A stretch of DNA of 64,000 nt from Rhodocyclaceae bacterium. Lineage in GTDB: Bacteria; Pseudomonadota; Gammaproteobacteria; Burkholderiales; Rhodocyclaceae. Location: positions 1-64,000 of the forward strand of contig JAHDYG010000003.1 of assembly GCA_023383815.1 (NCBI GenBank). The letters run 5' to 3'. Under the pieces are notes generated by a model that saw only the letters and a program-made list of their open reading frames with translations, was not told where the DNA came from and did no database searches. This document shows, piece by piece, positions 1 to 9,283 of the stretch. The translations under genes and the position numbers were made by a program. The number at the start of each line of letters is the position of its first letter. The stretch's first letter is position 1.

Positions 1-1
1 G

Positions 2-115
2 CAACTGCCGGCACTGCGCTGGAAGCTCGCCAATCTCGAAACCTTCCGCAAGCGTCGTCCCGACGACTTCGTTGCACAAGCTGCCGCCCTTGACATCGGC
101 CTGGGCCAGAGCTGA
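2..115 (+). CDS. C-terminal end of an unidentified protein (partial)
   Basis: An open frame enters from the left edge and stops at TGA 113-115, giving 37 residues. The tail is basic and amphipathic and contains LPALRWKLANL followed by FRKRRPDDF. Tails of this kind occur in several small bacterial families, including some nucleotidyltransferase-type toxins, but the piece is too short to name. The gene is followed by about 300 bp without a gene, which holds a perfect palindrome that could be its terminator. The reading frame is fairly secure because codon use is GC-rich and typical of the window; the function is unknown. Confidence 0.5.
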   Translation, partial: QLPALRWKLANLETFRKRRPDDFVAQAAALDIGLGQS

Positions 116-421
116 CGAACGTCCCGCAGCGACCCACTTGCCGGGATTGCCCCGCTGCACCCTCGAAGCTCTACTTTGTAACGATCAGGATGCCCGCTCA
201 GCTTGGCGGCGACGACGCGTGGATTCGCGAGTTGCTCTGCCGAGGTTCAAGTGTTCGAAGAAGGGTAGGTTTCAGGGTAGGTTGAAGTCAATATTGACTT
301 CAACCGCTTGTATTTAAAGGGCTTCAGCCCCATGTGTACTGCTGCATCATGGGGTGTGCGATGCGAGCGATTCCTGATTTGTCGGATGCACGGGGCCGGG
401 CGCGAGGAAGGGCTTGAACCG
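116..421. other. Gene-free stretch between the edge gene and suhB
   Basis: About 306 bp without a convincing coding frame; the open frames here have no ribosome site and no recognisable protein. The stretch is less GC-rich around 250-320. It contains a direct repeat of AGGGTAGGTT (262-271 and 274-283), a 26-bp perfect palindrome (280-305) and a short GGGC/GCCC hairpin (319-330). The right end runs into the 3' end of suhB, which reads the other way. Confidence 0.6.
280..305. repeat. Perfect 26-bp palindrome with overlapping direct repeat
   Basis: GGTTGAAGTCAAT is followed immediately by its exact reverse complement, centred on AATATT. The left arm overlaps the second copy of the direct repeat AGGGTAGGTT. 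As RNA it would fold into an 11-bp stem with a 4-nt loop, followed by CGCTTGTATTT, so it could be an intrinsic terminator for the gene at the left edge. As DNA it could be the operator of a dimeric regulator. The sequence alone does not decide. Confidence 0.7.
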
Positions 422-1219
422 TCAGGCAGTCAGGGAAGCCGGGCGATGCGCCTGGACGACGGCCAGCAGTTGCGCGAAGACCTTCGGGGCTCCGGCGACG
501 ATGTTGCCGGATTCGAGGTAGCCGGCGTCTCCGGCGAGATCGCTCACGAGACCGCCGGCTTCCTGGATCAGCAATGCACCGGCGGCCATGTCCCAGGGCT
601 GCAGGCCGAGCTCCCAGAAGCCGTCGAGCCGGCCCGCGGCGAGCCAGGCGAGGTCGAGCGAGGCGGCACCCGGGCGGCGGATGCCAGCGGTCTTGTGCGT
701 GAGCTCGCGGAAGGTCGCGAGGTAGGCGTCGAGGTGTTCCAGTTCGCGGAACGGAAAGCCCGTGCCGATCAGCGATTCGGCCAGACGGGTGCGCTTCGAG
801 ACGCGGATGCGGCGGTCGTTGAGGTAGGCGCCGGAGCCCTTGGTCGCGGTGAAGAGTTCGTTGCGTGTCGGATCGAAGACGACGGCCTGCTCGGTGACGC
901 CGTTCTTCGCCAGCGCGATCGAGATCGCGTATTGGGGAAAGCCGTGGATGAAGTTGGTGGTGCCGTCGAGCGGATCGATGATCCAGAGGTATTCGCCGTC
1001 GCCGGACGCGCCCGACTCCTCTGCTAGAATTCCGTGCTGCGGATAGGCCTCGCGCAGCACGTCGATGATCGCCTGTTCGGCCGCACGGTCGATCTCGGTG
1101 ACGAAGTCATTGGGCGACTTGGTCTGGACCGCAACGAGGTCGAGCTGGGTCGACGCCCGGTTGATGACGCTTGCTGCGCGGCGGGCCGCCTTGACGGCGA
1201 TGTTCAGGGTGGGATGCAT
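422..1219 (-). CDS. suhB: Inositol-1-monophosphatase family protein SuhB
   Basis: 265 aa, the usual length. It is a Mg-dependent sugar-phosphate phosphatase that hydrolyses inositol monophosphate; in E. coli the homologue also joins Nus factors in rRNA transcription. The metal-binding residues are visible: Glu67 in AEESG, the IDPLDGTTN motif at 81-89 (Asp82, Asp85) and a late PWDMAAG with the third Asp. The open frame extends far upstream of the chosen ATG, but the family begins at [13 protein letters not shown], so 1219 is the start. The gene is divergent from trmJ, with 171 bp between the starts. On its strand a TAAAAT hexamer lies near 1300 and could be a -10 box, without an obvious -35. 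Confidence 0.93.
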   Translation of the reverse strand: MHPTLNIAVKAARRAASVINRASTQLDLVAVQTKSPNDFVTEIDRAAEQAIIDVLREAYPQHGILAEESGASGDGEYLWIIDPLDGTTNFIHGFPQYAISIALAKNGVTEQAVVFDPTRNELFTATKGSGAYLNDRRIRVSKRTRLAESLIGTGFPFRELEHLDAYLATFRELTHKTAGIRRPGAASLDLAWLAAGRLDGFWELGLQPWDMAAGALLIQEAGGLVSDLAGDAGYLESGNIVAGAPKVFAQLLAVVQAHRPASLTA

Positions 1220-1390
1220 GGGTGTGGTCTCGCTTGCGGCGCCCTCGTCCGGAATGTCGCCGAAGGGAATACGGAGCGCGGGGTACGGAAAGCGTCGCAT
1301 TTTAACCCGATTCGGGCCTTCCGCAGCGAACCGGAGCCGGCCTTTCGCGGCGATCCGGACAATCCCGGCCATCAAGGATGAAGCAGGAAC

Positions 1391-2119
1391 ATGAGCGGGC
1401 AAGCACTTGACCGTATCCGCATCGTATTGGTGCGCACCAGCCACCCGGGCAACATCGGTGCTGCCGCGCGGGCGATGAAGACGATGGGGCTGCGACAGCT
1501 CTGGCTGGTCGCACCGGAACACTTTCCGGATCCGGTCGCCGCGGCACGTGCCTCGGGTGCGACCGACATTCTCGATCGGGCGCAGGTGGTGGAGAGCCTG
1601 GGCGACGCGCTGCAGGGCACCGTGTTCTCGCTCGCGCTCAGCGCGCGCCGACGTGAATGGTCGGTGCCGCCGGTCGGTGCGCGCGAGGCGGTCGGGCAGC
1701 TCCTGCCCCTGACCAGGCAGGGCGAGGTGGCGCTGGTCTTCGGCCACGAGGCGACGGGGCTCACCAACGATGAGCTTGCGCTGTGTTCGCAACCGGTGAT
1801 GATCCCGACCGACCCGGCGTTCTCGTCTCTGAACCTGGGTGCTGCGGTGCAACTCCTGTGCTACGAACTTCGAATGGCCGCGCTTGCCGGGGCGCCGGCG
1901 GCCGAAGCCGTGCCCCCCGACAATCTCGCGACATTCGACGAGATCGAGGGGTTTCACGGACATCTGCTCCAGGCGATGACTGAAAGCGGTTTCTACGAAC
2001 CCTCCAATCCAAAGCGCCTGCTGCCGCGGGTACGCAGGCTCTTTGGGCGTATCCGGCTCGAACGCGAGGAGGTCAACATCCTGCGCGGGATTTTGAGTGC
2101 ACTGCAGCGCAAAACCTGA
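1391..2119 (+). CDS. trmJ: tRNA (cytidine/uridine-2'-O)-methyltransferase TrmJ
   Basis: 242 aa SPOUT-class methyltransferase. The family uses S-adenosylmethionine to 2'-O-methylate position 32 in the anticodon loop of several tRNAs. The N-terminal domain (about 1-165) shows the family signature [18 protein letters not shown], the [10 protein letters not shown] segment and [17 protein letters not shown], which together form the trefoil-knot cofactor site; the rest is the short C-terminal helical extension. The start is preceded by AGGAAC. It lies just upstream of cysE and iscR, as is common in gammaproteobacterial and betaproteobacterial isc regions. Confidence 0.93.
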   Translation: MSGQALDRIRIVLVRTSHPGNIGAAARAMKTMGLRQLWLVAPEHFPDPVAAARASGATDILDRAQVVESLGDALQGTVFSLALSARRREWSVPPVGAREAVGQLLPLTRQGEVALVFGHEATGLTNDELALCSQPVMIPTDPAFSSLNLGAAVQLLCYELRMAALAGAPAAEAVPPDNLATFDEIEGFHGHLLQAMTESGFYEPSNPKRLLPRVRRLFGRIRLEREEVNILRGILSALQRKT

Positions 2120-2127
2120 TTAAAATG

Positions 2128-2148
2128 GTCGGGTTTATGGGACCCGAC
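2128..2148 (+). other. Hairpin in the cysE leader
   Basis: GTCGGGT and ACCCGAC form a perfect 7-bp stem around the loop TTATGGG, ending 13 nt before the cysE start and only 9 nt after the trmJ stop. No T-run follows, so it is not a typical terminator. It could influence ribosome access to cysE or mRNA processing between trmJ and cysE. Confidence 0.5.
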
Positions 2149-2161
2149 GGAGTAGCCTGCG

Positions 2162-2929
2162 ATGTTCAGCCGCCTGCGTGAAGACCTTGCCAGTGTGAGG
2201 GAGCGTGATCCTGCTGCGCGATCGACCTGGGAGGTCCTGACCTGTTACCCGGGCGTGCATGCACTGGTCCTGCACCGTCTTGCCCACGCGGCCTGGAAGC
2301 GGCAGTTCCATTGGCTGGGGCGCTTCGTGAGTCATGTCAGCCGGTTTGTCACCGGTATCGAGATCCACCCGGGTGCGACGATCGGGCGCCGGGTGTTCAT
2401 CGACCACGGCATGGGCGTCGTGATCGGGGAAACGGCAGAGATCGGTGACGACTGCACGATCTACCAGGCCGTCACGCTGGGCGGCACGTCGCTCTACCGT
2501 GGCGTCAAGCGCCACCCGACGCTCGGCAACGGGGTCGTGGTCGGCGCCGGGGCGAAGATCCTGGGCGGATTCACCGTTGGCGACGGGGCGCGGATCGGCT
2601 CGAATGCGGTGGTCGTCAAGCCCGTCCCGGCCGGCGCCACGGCAGTCGGCAACCCGGCACGGATCATCGATGCGGAGCGCGATCAGGAACGCGATCAGGC
2701 GCGCGAGCGCAAGGCGGAGCAGATGGGCTTTTCCGCTTACGGGGTGACGCGGCAGATGGACGACCCGCTGGCGAAGGCACTGCACGGCTTGCTGGATCAC
2801 GCGGTCGAGACCGACCGGCGCATCCAGGTGCTGATCGAGCGGCTGGAGAAGGCTGGCGTCGCACTCGACGAGACCGTCAAGAAGGCCGACGAATTCGACG
2901 CCGAACAGTTGTCCCGCATGGTGGATTGA
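2162..2929 (+). CDS. cysE: Serine O-acetyltransferase CysE
   Basis: 255 aa. It transfers an acetyl group from acetyl-CoA to L-serine, the committed step of cysteine synthesis. A helical N-terminal domain (1-70) is followed by left-handed beta-helix hexapeptide repeats, with the typical segments [17 protein letters not shown] and [10 protein letters not shown] and the loop [19 protein letters not shown]. The C-terminal part (about 175-255) is a long charged helix, longer than in minimal plant-type enzymes. GGAG lies 9 nt before the ATG. Its place immediately upstream of iscR fits supply of cysteine, the sulfur donor of the Fe-S operon, though iscR has its own promoter. Confidence 0.94.
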   Translation: MFSRLREDLASVRERDPAARSTWEVLTCYPGVHALVLHRLAHAAWKRQFHWLGRFVSHVSRFVTGIEIHPGATIGRRVFIDHGMGVVIGETAEIGDDCTIYQAVTLGGTSLYRGVKRHPTLGNGVVVGAGAKILGGFTVGDGARIGSNAVVVKPVPAGATAVGNPARIIDAERDQERDQARERKAEQMGFSAYGVTRQMDDPLAKALHGLLDHAVETDRRIQVLIERLEKAGVALDETVKKADEFDAEQLSRMVD

Positions 2930-2998
2930 GCGGCGCCGGGGGCACTTCGATCGGTATCCGGCACATGAGTCCGGACGAGGCGATCAGGAGCAGATTCC

Positions 2999-3023
2999 AT
3001 AGTTGACCGATTTTGTCGGGAAC
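2999..3023 (+). promoter_or_regulatory. IscR type 1 binding site
   Basis: The 25 bases starting ATAGTTGACCGATTTTGTCG match the published type 1 consensus for [2Fe-2S]-IscR (ATASYYGACT RWWW YAGTCRRSTAT) at 21 positions when aligned by eye. The site covers the -35 hexamer of the iscR promoter. Occupancy by holo-IscR would therefore block RNA polymerase, the known autoregulation of isc operons. Confidence 0.75.
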
Positions 3024-3031
3024 CGTATAGT
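3003..3031 (+). promoter_or_regulatory. Sigma70 promoter of the isc operon
   Basis: TTGACC (3003-3008) and TATAGT (3026-3031) are separated by exactly 17 bp, the best -35/-10 pair I found in the window. Transcription would start near 3038, giving a leader of about 60 nt before iscR. Confidence 0.8.
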
Positions 3032-3096
3032 CGAGTGAATCGTTCGGGTATTCACCGGAACGCCATGCAACGTACTGTGCAGCGTGAGGATGCATC

Positions 3097-3579
3097 ATGA
3101 GACTGACCACGAAAGGACGGTTTGCGGTTACGGCGATGATCGATCTGGCTGCGCGCGAAGCGGAGGGGCCCGTGACGCTGGCGGGGATCGCCGAGCGCCA
3201 GAAAATCTCGTTGTCCTATCTCGAGCAGCTGTTCGGGAAGCTGCGGCGCTACAAGCTCGTGACCAGCGTACGCGGACCCGGTGGCGGGTACCGTCTGGCG
3301 CGTCCGATGGACCGCGTGACGGTGGCCGACATCATCATCGCCGTGGACGAACCCCTCGACGCCACCCAGTGCGGCGGCAAGGAAAACTGTCACGACGAGC
3401 ACCGGTGCATGACCCACGACCTGTGGGCGAACCTCAACAAGCGCATGTACGAGTATCTCGACTCGGTCACGCTGGCTGCGCTGGTGCGCCGTGAAGTGGC
3501 GCCCGAGTCCGAGGTCAACATCATCAAGGACGTCCGCCGCAGGTCGGTGATCACCCTGCGGGAGGCGGCGGTCGCCTGA
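3097..3579 (+). CDS. iscR: Fe-S cluster assembly regulator IscR
   Basis: 160 aa Rrf2-family winged-helix repressor that binds a [2Fe-2S] cluster and reports Fe-S status. The N-terminal MRLTTKGRFAVTAM and the wing segment RGPGGGYRLAR are typical. The cluster ligands Cys92, Cys98, Cys104 and His107 sit at exactly the positions used in E. coli IscR. First gene of the isc operon, with a type 1 box over its own promoter, so negative autoregulation is expected. GAGGA precedes the ATG by about 7 nt. Confidence 0.96.
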   Translation: MRLTTKGRFAVTAMIDLAAREAEGPVTLAGIAERQKISLSYLEQLFGKLRRYKLVTSVRGPGGGYRLARPMDRVTVADIIIAVDEPLDATQCGGKENCHDEHRCMTHDLWANLNKRMYEYLDSVTLAALVRREVAPESEVNIIKDVRRRSVITLREAAVA

Positions 3580-3605
3580 ACGCCAAGGATCCGGAGCCCT
3601 GCGCC

Positions 3606-4766
3606 GTGTTTGCCCCTGTCTATCTCGACTGGAACGCCACTGCACCGCTTGCATCCGAAGTGGTCGATGCGATGCGGCCCTGGCTCGACGGTACCCGCTA
3701 TGGCAATGCATCGAGCCGCCATGAGTACGGAAGGCAAGCGCGGGCGGCGATCGACGAAGCGCGTACCGAGGTGGCGGAGGCCGTCGGCGCACATGCGACC
3801 GAGGTCGTGTTCACGAGCGGCGGCTCGGAGGCGAACAATCTCTTCATCAAGGGTGCTGCGGCCTGTCTGAAGGCCGGTGGGATCGCGATCAGCGCGATCG
3901 AGCATCCCTGCGTGCGCGAACCGGCGCGGCAGCTTCGGCGGCTCGGATGGAGCCTGCGCGAGATTGCGGTGGACCGCGAGGGCCGGATCGAACCGGTCAG
4001 CTGGGCCGCGACGCTGGCGGAACAACCCCGGCTGGTTTCGGTGATGCTCGCGAACAACGAGACCGGGGTCATCCAGCCGGTGGACGAACTGGCGGCCGAG
4101 GCTTCGGCCTGCGGTGCGCTGGTCCATACGGATGCGGTCCAGGCGCTGGGCAAGATTGCGCTCGATTTTCGGGCGCTGCGCGTGCATGCGATGACCCTCT
4201 CGGCGCACAAGATCGGGGGGCCGCTCGGTGCCGGAGCCCTGATCGTCGACAAGCGGCTGGAGCTTTCGCCACTGATCGCCGGGGGCGGGCAGGAACGCGG
4301 ACTGCGCTCCGGAACCGAGAACGTGGCTGCGATCGTCGGCTTTGGCCGTGCGTGCGAACTCGCCCGCGCACGAATCGAGACCGAAAGCCGGCGTCTTGCC
4401 GGGCTGCGGCGTCATCTGGAGGCTGGATTGCGCACACTGGGCGCAAGGGTCTTCTCGAGTGCAGCCGAGCGCCTTCCGAATACCTGTTTCTTTGCGATCG
4501 AAGGGCTGGAAGGGGAAACCGTGGTCGCCAAGCTCGACCGGATGGGCTTTGCATGCGCCAGCGGTTCGGCCTGTTCGAGCGCCCACCCGGAACCTTCGCA
4601 CACGCTGCTTGCGATGGGGGTGTCCCCCGAGCTTGCACGGGCGGCGCTGCGGGTCAGTCTCGGGCACACCTCGACGCAGGCCGATGTCGACCGGTTCCTT
4701 GCCACCTTCTCGCACCTGTCCGATGAACTGAAGAACCTGACGGCCGTGGCCGTCCCCCTGAACTGA
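3606..4766 (+). CDS. Second cysteine desulfurase (NifS/IscS family) in the isc operon
   Basis: 386 aa, PLP-dependent class V aminotransferase fold. It takes sulfur from cysteine as an enzyme persulfide. The PLP lysine is Lys202 in SAHKIGG and the active cysteine is Cys323 in ASGSACSS. GTG start at 3606 with GGAG upstream; no better ATG exists. It lies between iscR and the canonical iscS, 45 bp upstream of it, and is clearly diverged from it (YLDWNATAPL against [10 protein letters not shown]). It may be a duplicate with a different sulfur acceptor or a NifS-like enzyme; the sequence does not say which. Confidence 0.9.
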   Translation: MFAPVYLDWNATAPLASEVVDAMRPWLDGTRYGNASSRHEYGRQARAAIDEARTEVAEAVGAHATEVVFTSGGSEANNLFIKGAAACLKAGGIAISAIEHPCVREPARQLRRLGWSLREIAVDREGRIEPVSWAATLAEQPRLVSVMLANNETGVIQPVDELAAEASACGALVHTDAVQALGKIALDFRALRVHAMTLSAHKIGGPLGAGALIVDKRLELSPLIAGGGQERGLRSGTENVAAIVGFGRACELARARIETESRRLAGLRRHLEAGLRTLGARVFSSAAERLPNTCFFAIEGLEGETVVAKLDRMGFACASGSACSSAHPEPSHTLLAMGVSPELARAALRVSLGHTSTQADVDRFLATFSHLSDELKNLTAVAVPLN

Positions 4767-4811
4767 ACTGCAGTACGACGAACCCGCAGAACATCCAACG
4801 GAGAGAGCCCG

Positions 4812-6023
4812 ATGTTGAAGTTTCCGATCTACCTCGACTACTCGGCCACGACGCCGGTCGATCCGCGTGTCGCGCAAGAGATGATTCCGTGGCTGACCGA
4901 GCGTTTCGGCAACCCCGCCAGCCGCTCGCATGCCTACGGCTGGGAGGCCGAGAAGGCGGTCGAGAATGCGCGCGAAGAGGTTGCGGCACTCGTCGGCGCC
5001 GATTCGCGCGAGATCATCTGGACCTCCGGTGCGACCGAGTCGAACAACCTCGCGATCAAGGGTGCGGCGCAGTTCTACAAGGGCAAGGGCAAGCACCTGA
5101 TTACGCTGAAAACCGAGCACAAGGCGGTGCTCGACACCGTACGCGAGATGGAGCGGCAGGGGTTCGAGGCGACCTACCTCGACGTGCGCGAGGACGGACT
5201 CGTAGACCTCGATGCCTTCCGTCAGGCGCTGCGGCCGGACACGATCCTGGTGTCGATGATGTTCGTGAACAACGAGATCGGCGTCATCCAGCCGATCGCC
5301 GAGGTGGGCGAGATCTGTCGTGAGAAGGGCATCATCTTCCACGTCGATGCCGCGCAGGCAGCCGGAAAGGTGCCCATCGATCTCAATACCCTCAAGGTCG
5401 ACCTGATGTCGTTCTCGGCCCACAAGAGTTATGGCCCGAAGGGGATCGGCGCGCTCTACGTGCGACGCAAGCCGCGCGTGCGCCTCGAAGCGCAGATGCA
5501 CGGGGGTGGCCACGAGCGCGGCCTGCGTTCGGGCACCTTGCCGACCCATCAGATCGTCGGCATGGGGGCTGCGTTCCGCATCTGCCGTGAGGAGATGGCG
5601 ACCGAGTGCGAGCGCATTCGCATGTTGCGCGACCGGCTGCTCAATGGTCTGAAGGACATGGAGGCGGTCTACGTGAATGGCGACCTCGATCGGCGCGTTC
5701 CGCACAACCTCAACATCTCCTTCGCTTACGTCGAAGGGGAGTCGCTGATCATGGCGATCAAGGATGTGGCGGTTTCATCGGGTTCGGCCTGCACGTCTGC
5801 GAGCCTGGAGCCTTCCTACGTGCTGCGGGCGCTCGGGCGCAACGACGAACTGGCGCACAGCTCGATCCGCTTCACGCTCGGTCGCTTTACGACCGAGGAG
5901 GAAGTCGAGTACACGATCAGGCTTCTGCGCGACAAGATCGGAAAGCTGCGCGAGCTCTCCCCGCTGTGGGAGATGGTCAAGGAAGGCGTTGATCTGGATA
6001 CGGTGCAGTGGGCCGCCCACTGA
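4812..6023 (+). CDS. iscS: Cysteine desulfurase IscS
   Basis: 403 aa, the canonical length. It is the dimeric PLP enzyme that delivers persulfide sulfur to IscU and to tRNA thiolation partners. The start [15 protein letters not shown], the PLP site [10 protein letters not shown], the mobile active-site loop [17 protein letters not shown] and the C-terminal [17 protein letters not shown] tail (the region that contacts IscU) all match IscS. GGAGAG lies 8 nt before the ATG. The next gene is iscU, 29 bp downstream. Confidence 0.97.
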   Translation: MLKFPIYLDYSATTPVDPRVAQEMIPWLTERFGNPASRSHAYGWEAEKAVENAREEVAALVGADSREIIWTSGATESNNLAIKGAAQFYKGKGKHLITLKTEHKAVLDTVREMERQGFEATYLDVREDGLVDLDAFRQALRPDTILVSMMFVNNEIGVIQPIAEVGEICREKGIIFHVDAAQAAGKVPIDLNTLKVDLMSFSAHKSYGPKGIGALYVRRKPRVRLEAQMHGGGHERGLRSGTLPTHQIVGMGAAFRICREEMATECERIRMLRDRLLNGLKDMEAVYVNGDLDRRVPHNLNISFAYVEGESLIMAIKDVAVSSGSACTSASLEPSYVLRALGRNDELAHSSIRFTLGRFTTEEEVEYTIRLLRDKIGKLRELSPLWEMVKEGVDLDTVQWAAH

Positions 6024-6052
6024 AGTCTTGAAGAAGCAGGAAGGAGAAGGAT

Positions 6053-6436
6053 ATGGCATACAGTGAGAAGGTCCTGGACCACTACGAGAACCCCCGCAAC
6101 GTGGGTTCGTTTTCGAAGGACGACGATGAGGTCGGAACCGGCATGGTCGGCGCTCCGGCCTGTGGCGACGTGATGAAGCTGCAGATCAAGGTCGGCAAGG
6201 ACGGCGTGATCGAGGATGCGAAGTTCAAGACCTACGGCTGCGGATCGGCGATTGCGTCCAGCTCGCTGGTGACCGAGTGGGTAAAGGGCAAGACGATCGA
6301 TCAGGCCCTCGAGATCAAGAACACGCAGATCGCCGAGGAACTCGCGTTGCCGCCGGTCAAGATCCATTGCTCGATCCTCGCCGAGGATGCGATCAAGGCA
6401 GCCGTGGCCGACTACCGGAAGAAGCACGAAGCGTGA
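6053..6436 (+). CDS. iscU: Fe-S cluster scaffold IscU
   Basis: 127 aa scaffold on which [2Fe-2S] clusters are built from IscS-derived sulfur. The conserved ligands Cys37, Asp39, Cys63, His105 and Cys106 are all present, as is LPPVK, the motif recognised by the chaperone HscA. A strong AGGAGAAGG ribosome site precedes the ATG. Confidence 0.97.
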   Translation: MAYSEKVLDHYENPRNVGSFSKDDDEVGTGMVGAPACGDVMKLQIKVGKDGVIEDAKFKTYGCGSAIASSSLVTEWVKGKTIDQALEIKNTQIAEELALPPVKIHCSILAEDAIKAAVADYRKKHEA

Positions 6437-6453
6437 GGCAGGAGGAAGCGAGC

Positions 6454-6777
6454 ATGGGAATCACACTCAGTGACAGCGCGGCGAAGCACGTGGCGGGGTT
6501 CATCGCCAAGCGCGGAAAGGGCATCGGCATCCGCCTCGGGGTGCGCACGTCGGGCTGTTCCGGAATGGCCTACAAGCTGGAGTTCGTCGATGAACCCGAG
6601 GAAGGCGATCTCGTGTTCGAAAGCCACGGACTGAAAGTGGTCGTGGATCCGAAGAGCCTCCCCTACATCGAAGGGACCGAACTCGATTTCGTGCGCGAGG
6701 GGCTCAACGAGGGCTTCCGCTTCCGCAACCCGAACGTCAAGAACGAGTGCGGTTGCGGCGAGAGCTTCAACGTCTGA
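6454..6777 (+). CDS. iscA: A-type Fe-S carrier IscA
   Basis: 107 aa HesB/A-type carrier that receives iron or clusters from IscU and passes them to target proteins. Its three metal-binding cysteines are at 35 (SGCSG), 99 and 101 (CGCGES), exactly as in E. coli IscA. The frame is open further upstream, but the ATG at 6454 follows AGGAGGAAGCG and gives the family length. Last gene before the hairpin-rich gap that splits the operon. Confidence 0.95.
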   Translation: MGITLSDSAAKHVAGFIAKRGKGIGIRLGVRTSGCSGMAYKLEFVDEPEEGDLVFESHGLKVVVDPKSLPYIEGTELDFVREGLNEGFRFRNPNVKNECGCGESFNV

Positions 6778-6789
6778 CCCTGCACGCGA

Positions 6790-6854
6790 ACGGCGGCGCC
6801 TCGACTGGCTGTCGACGCGCCGCCGTGTGTTGCCCGCATCCTGTCGATGCGGGC
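6790..6854 (+). other. Two tandem strong hairpins between iscA and hscB
   Basis: Hairpin 1 pairs ACGGCGGCGC (6790-6799) with GCGCCGCCGT (6817-6826); after one C-C mismatch it continues with TCGAC/GTCGA around the loop TGGCT. Hairpin 2 pairs GCCCGCATC (6832-6840) with GATGCGGGC (6846-6854) around CTGTC. Neither is followed by a T-run, so full termination is unlikely. They could act as RNase barriers or processing sites that set different levels of iscRSUA and hscBA-fdx mRNA. Confidence 0.65.
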
Positions 6855-6881
6855 GGATTGCCTCACGAAGGACCCGTCGCC

Positions 6882-7415
6882 ATGGGCGTAGACCTGCAGC
6901 AGGATCATTTCACCCTGTTCGGACTGCCGCGTCGCTTCGGCATCGACCGTGCAGCGCTCGATGCCGCGTACCACGAGCTGCACAGTGAAGTGCATCCCGA
7001 TCGCCACGCGCACCTGCCGGACGCCGACAAGCGCAGGGCGATGCAGTGGGCGACCCGGGTCAATGAGGCGTACTCGACCCTCAGCAAACCACGCCCGCGC
7101 GCTTGCTACCTGTTGCAGCTCGAAGGGCTGGACGCGGGCTTCGAGAGTAACACCGCGATGACGCCCGACTTCCTGATGGAGCAGATGGAATGGCGTGAAG
7201 CGGTCGAGGAGGCGCGCAACGCGGGCGATGGCGATGAGCTGTCGCAGCTCCACGTGCGCTTGCGCCATCAGGCGCGGGAGCAGTACGGCCACCTGGAGCG
7301 GCTGATCGACGTCGATCGCGACTATGATGCGGCGGCCGAACTGGTTCGTCGCCTGATGTTCATCGAAAAACTGCAGCACGAGATTGACGACGCCCTCGAG
7401 GCGCTGGAAACCTGA
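6882..7415 (+). CDS. hscB: Co-chaperone HscB (J-domain protein)
   Basis: 177 aa. It stimulates the HscA ATPase and escorts IscU to it. The J domain occupies about 1-80 with the essential His-Pro-Asp at 38-40, followed by the three-helix IscU-binding C-terminal domain ([10 protein letters not shown], then [13 protein letters not shown]). The chosen ATG gives the family start ([12 protein letters not shown]); the open frame to the left runs into iscA. Its stop overlaps the hscA start in ATGA. Confidence 0.95.
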   Translation: MGVDLQQDHFTLFGLPRRFGIDRAALDAAYHELHSEVHPDRHAHLPDADKRRAMQWATRVNEAYSTLSKPRPRACYLLQLEGLDAGFESNTAMTPDFLMEQMEWREAVEEARNAGDGDELSQLHVRLRHQAREQYGHLERLIDVDRDYDAAAELVRRLMFIEKLQHEIDDALEALET

Positions 7416-9283
7416 TGGCTCTACTACATATCGCAGAACCCGGCATGTCCGCCGAGCCGCACAAGCACCGGCTCGCCGCAGGCATCGACCTGGGCACCAC
7501 CAATTCCCTGGTGGCGACGGTCCGCAACGGCATTGCGGTGTGTCTGCCCGACGAGCAGGGGCGGACCATGGTCCCGTCGGTCGTGCGCTACCGGACCGAT
7601 GGAAGCATCGAGGTCGGGCAATCCGCCGTGCGCGCGCATGCGACCGACCCGAAAAACACGATCCTCTCGGTCAAACGCCTGATGGGACGCGGGCTGCGCG
7701 ACGTCGCCCACGTCGAGGCGATGCCCTATGACTTCATGGATTCGGACGGGATGGTACGTCTGCGTACCGTGCAGGGCGTGAAGAGTCCGGTCGAGGTGTC
7801 GGCCGAGATCCTGCGCGTGCTGGCCGCGCGCGCTGAAGCCAGCCTCGGGGGGGAGCTGACCGGGGTGGTGATCACGGTTCCCGCGTACTTCGACGATGCG
7901 CAGCGTCAGGCCACCAAGGACGCCGCCACGCTGGCCGGGCTGAACGTCTTGCGCCTGCTCAACGAACCAACCGCCGCCGCGGTCGCCTATGGTCTCGATA
8001 ACGCGGCAGAAGGCGTATACGCGGTGTTCGATCTCGGTGGTGGCACCTTCGACCTGTCGATCCTCAAGCTTTCGCGCGGGATCTTCGAAGTGCTTGCAAC
8101 CAACGGGGACAGCGCGCTCGGCGGGGATGACTTCGATCACCGGATCTTCTGCTGGGTGCTCGACAGGGCGAACATCGCACCGCACTCGCGCGAGGATGGT
8201 CGGCGATTGCTGATGAAGGCGCGCGAGGCCAAGGAACTCCTGACCGTATGCGAGGAGGTGCCGATCAAGGCGAGCCTGCAATCGGGCGAAGAGGTCAATC
8301 TGGTGCTCACGCGCGACGAGTTCGCCCACATCACCGAGCATCTCGTGCGCAAGACGCTCGCGCCGATGCGCAAGGTCCTGCGCGATGCCGGACTTGCACC
8401 GGAAGACGTCAAGGGCGTGGTAATGGTGGGCGGCGCGACACGAATGCCGCACGTTCAGCGGGCGGTTGCCGAGTTCTTCGATCAGGAACCGCTCAACAAT
8501 CTGGACCCCGACAAGGTGGTCGCGCTGGGCGCGGCGATCCAGGCCAACGTTCTCGTCGGCAATCGCAAGGACGAGGACGACTGGCTGCTGCTCGACGTGA
8601 TTCCGCTGTCACTCGGGCTCGAGACCATGGGCGGGCTCGTCGAGAAGGTCATCCCGCGCAACGCGACGCTGCCGATTGCGCGCGCGCAGGAGTTCACGAC
8701 CTACAAGGACGGGCAGACGGCGATGGCCTTCCACGTCGTGCAAGGGGAGCGTGAACTGGTGAGCGATTGCCGCTCGCTCGCGCGCTTCGAGCTGCGCGGG
8801 ATTCCGCCGATGGTCGCTGGCGCAGCCCGCATCCGCGTGACCTTTCAGGTCGATGCGGATGGGCTGCTGTCGGTCGCGGCGCGCGAGATGTCGTCCGGAG
8901 TCGAGGCGAGCGTGCTGGTCAAGCCGTCCTACGGTCTGAGCGAACACGAGATTGCCGAGATGCTGCGCCAGGGCATGGATCATGCCGGGGACGACATGAC
9001 GGCACGCGCACTGGCGGAACAGCGCGTCGAGGCGGGGCGCGTGCTGGAAGCGATCGAGCAGGCGCTTGCGAAAGACGGCGAACTTCTCGATGCCCGCGAG
9101 CGCATGCAGATCGATCAATCCATGGCAGCGCTGCGCGCTACACTCGATGGCGCCGATCACCACGCCATTCGGCAGGCGATCGATACCCTGTCGCGAGCAA
9201 CCGACGAGTTTGCCTCGCGGCGCATGGACAAGAGCATTCGTGGCGCCCTGGCCGGGCGCAACATCAATGAGATCGAGGTATGA
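7415..9283 (+). CDS. hscA: Fe-S assembly chaperone HscA (Hsp70 family)
   Basis: 622 aa. This specialised Hsp70 uses ATP to help release the cluster from IscU. The N-terminal nucleotide-binding domain (about 15-400) shows [25 protein letters not shown] and [11 protein letters not shown]; the substrate-binding domain and the helical lid follow. The ATG overlaps the hscB stop (ATGA), so translation is coupled. The N-terminus is about ten residues longer than usual; an internal ATG at residue 11 is an alternative start. Confidence 0.95.
   Translation: MALLHIAEPGMSAEPHKHRLAAGIDLGTTNSLVATVRNGIAVCLPDEQGRTMVPSVVRYRTDGSIEVGQSAVRAHATDPKNTILSVKRLMGRGLRDVAHVEAMPYDFMDSDGMVRLRTVQGVKSPVEVSAEILRVLAARAEASLGGELTGVVITVPAYFDDAQRQATKDAATLAGLNVLRLLNEPTAAAVAYGLDNAAEGVYAVFDLGGGTFDLSILKLSRGIFEVLATNGDSALGGDDFDHRIFCWVLDRANIAPHSREDGRRLLMKAREAKELLTVCEEVPIKASLQSGEEVNLVLTRDEFAHITEHLVRKTLAPMRKVLRDAGLAPEDVKGVVMVGGATRMPHVQRAVAEFFDQEPLNNLDPDKVVALGAAIQANVLVGNRKDEDDWLLLDVIPLSLGLETMGGLVEKVIPRNATLPIARAQEFTTYKDGQTAMAFHVVQGERELVSDCRSLARFELRGIPPMVAGAARIRVTFQVDADGLLSVAAREMSSGVEASVLVKPSYGLSEHEIAEMLRQGMDHAGDDMTARALAEQRVEAGRVLEAIEQALAKDGELLDARERMQIDQSMAALRATLDGADHHAIRQAIDTLSRATDEFASRRMDKSIRGALAGRNINEIEV

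Noticed and set aside
3390-5705. Long open frame antisense to the two cysteine desulfurases
   Set aside because: It is a shadow of the GC-rich codon bias of the real genes; no ribosome site or recognisable domain, and both sense genes have full catalytic motifs.
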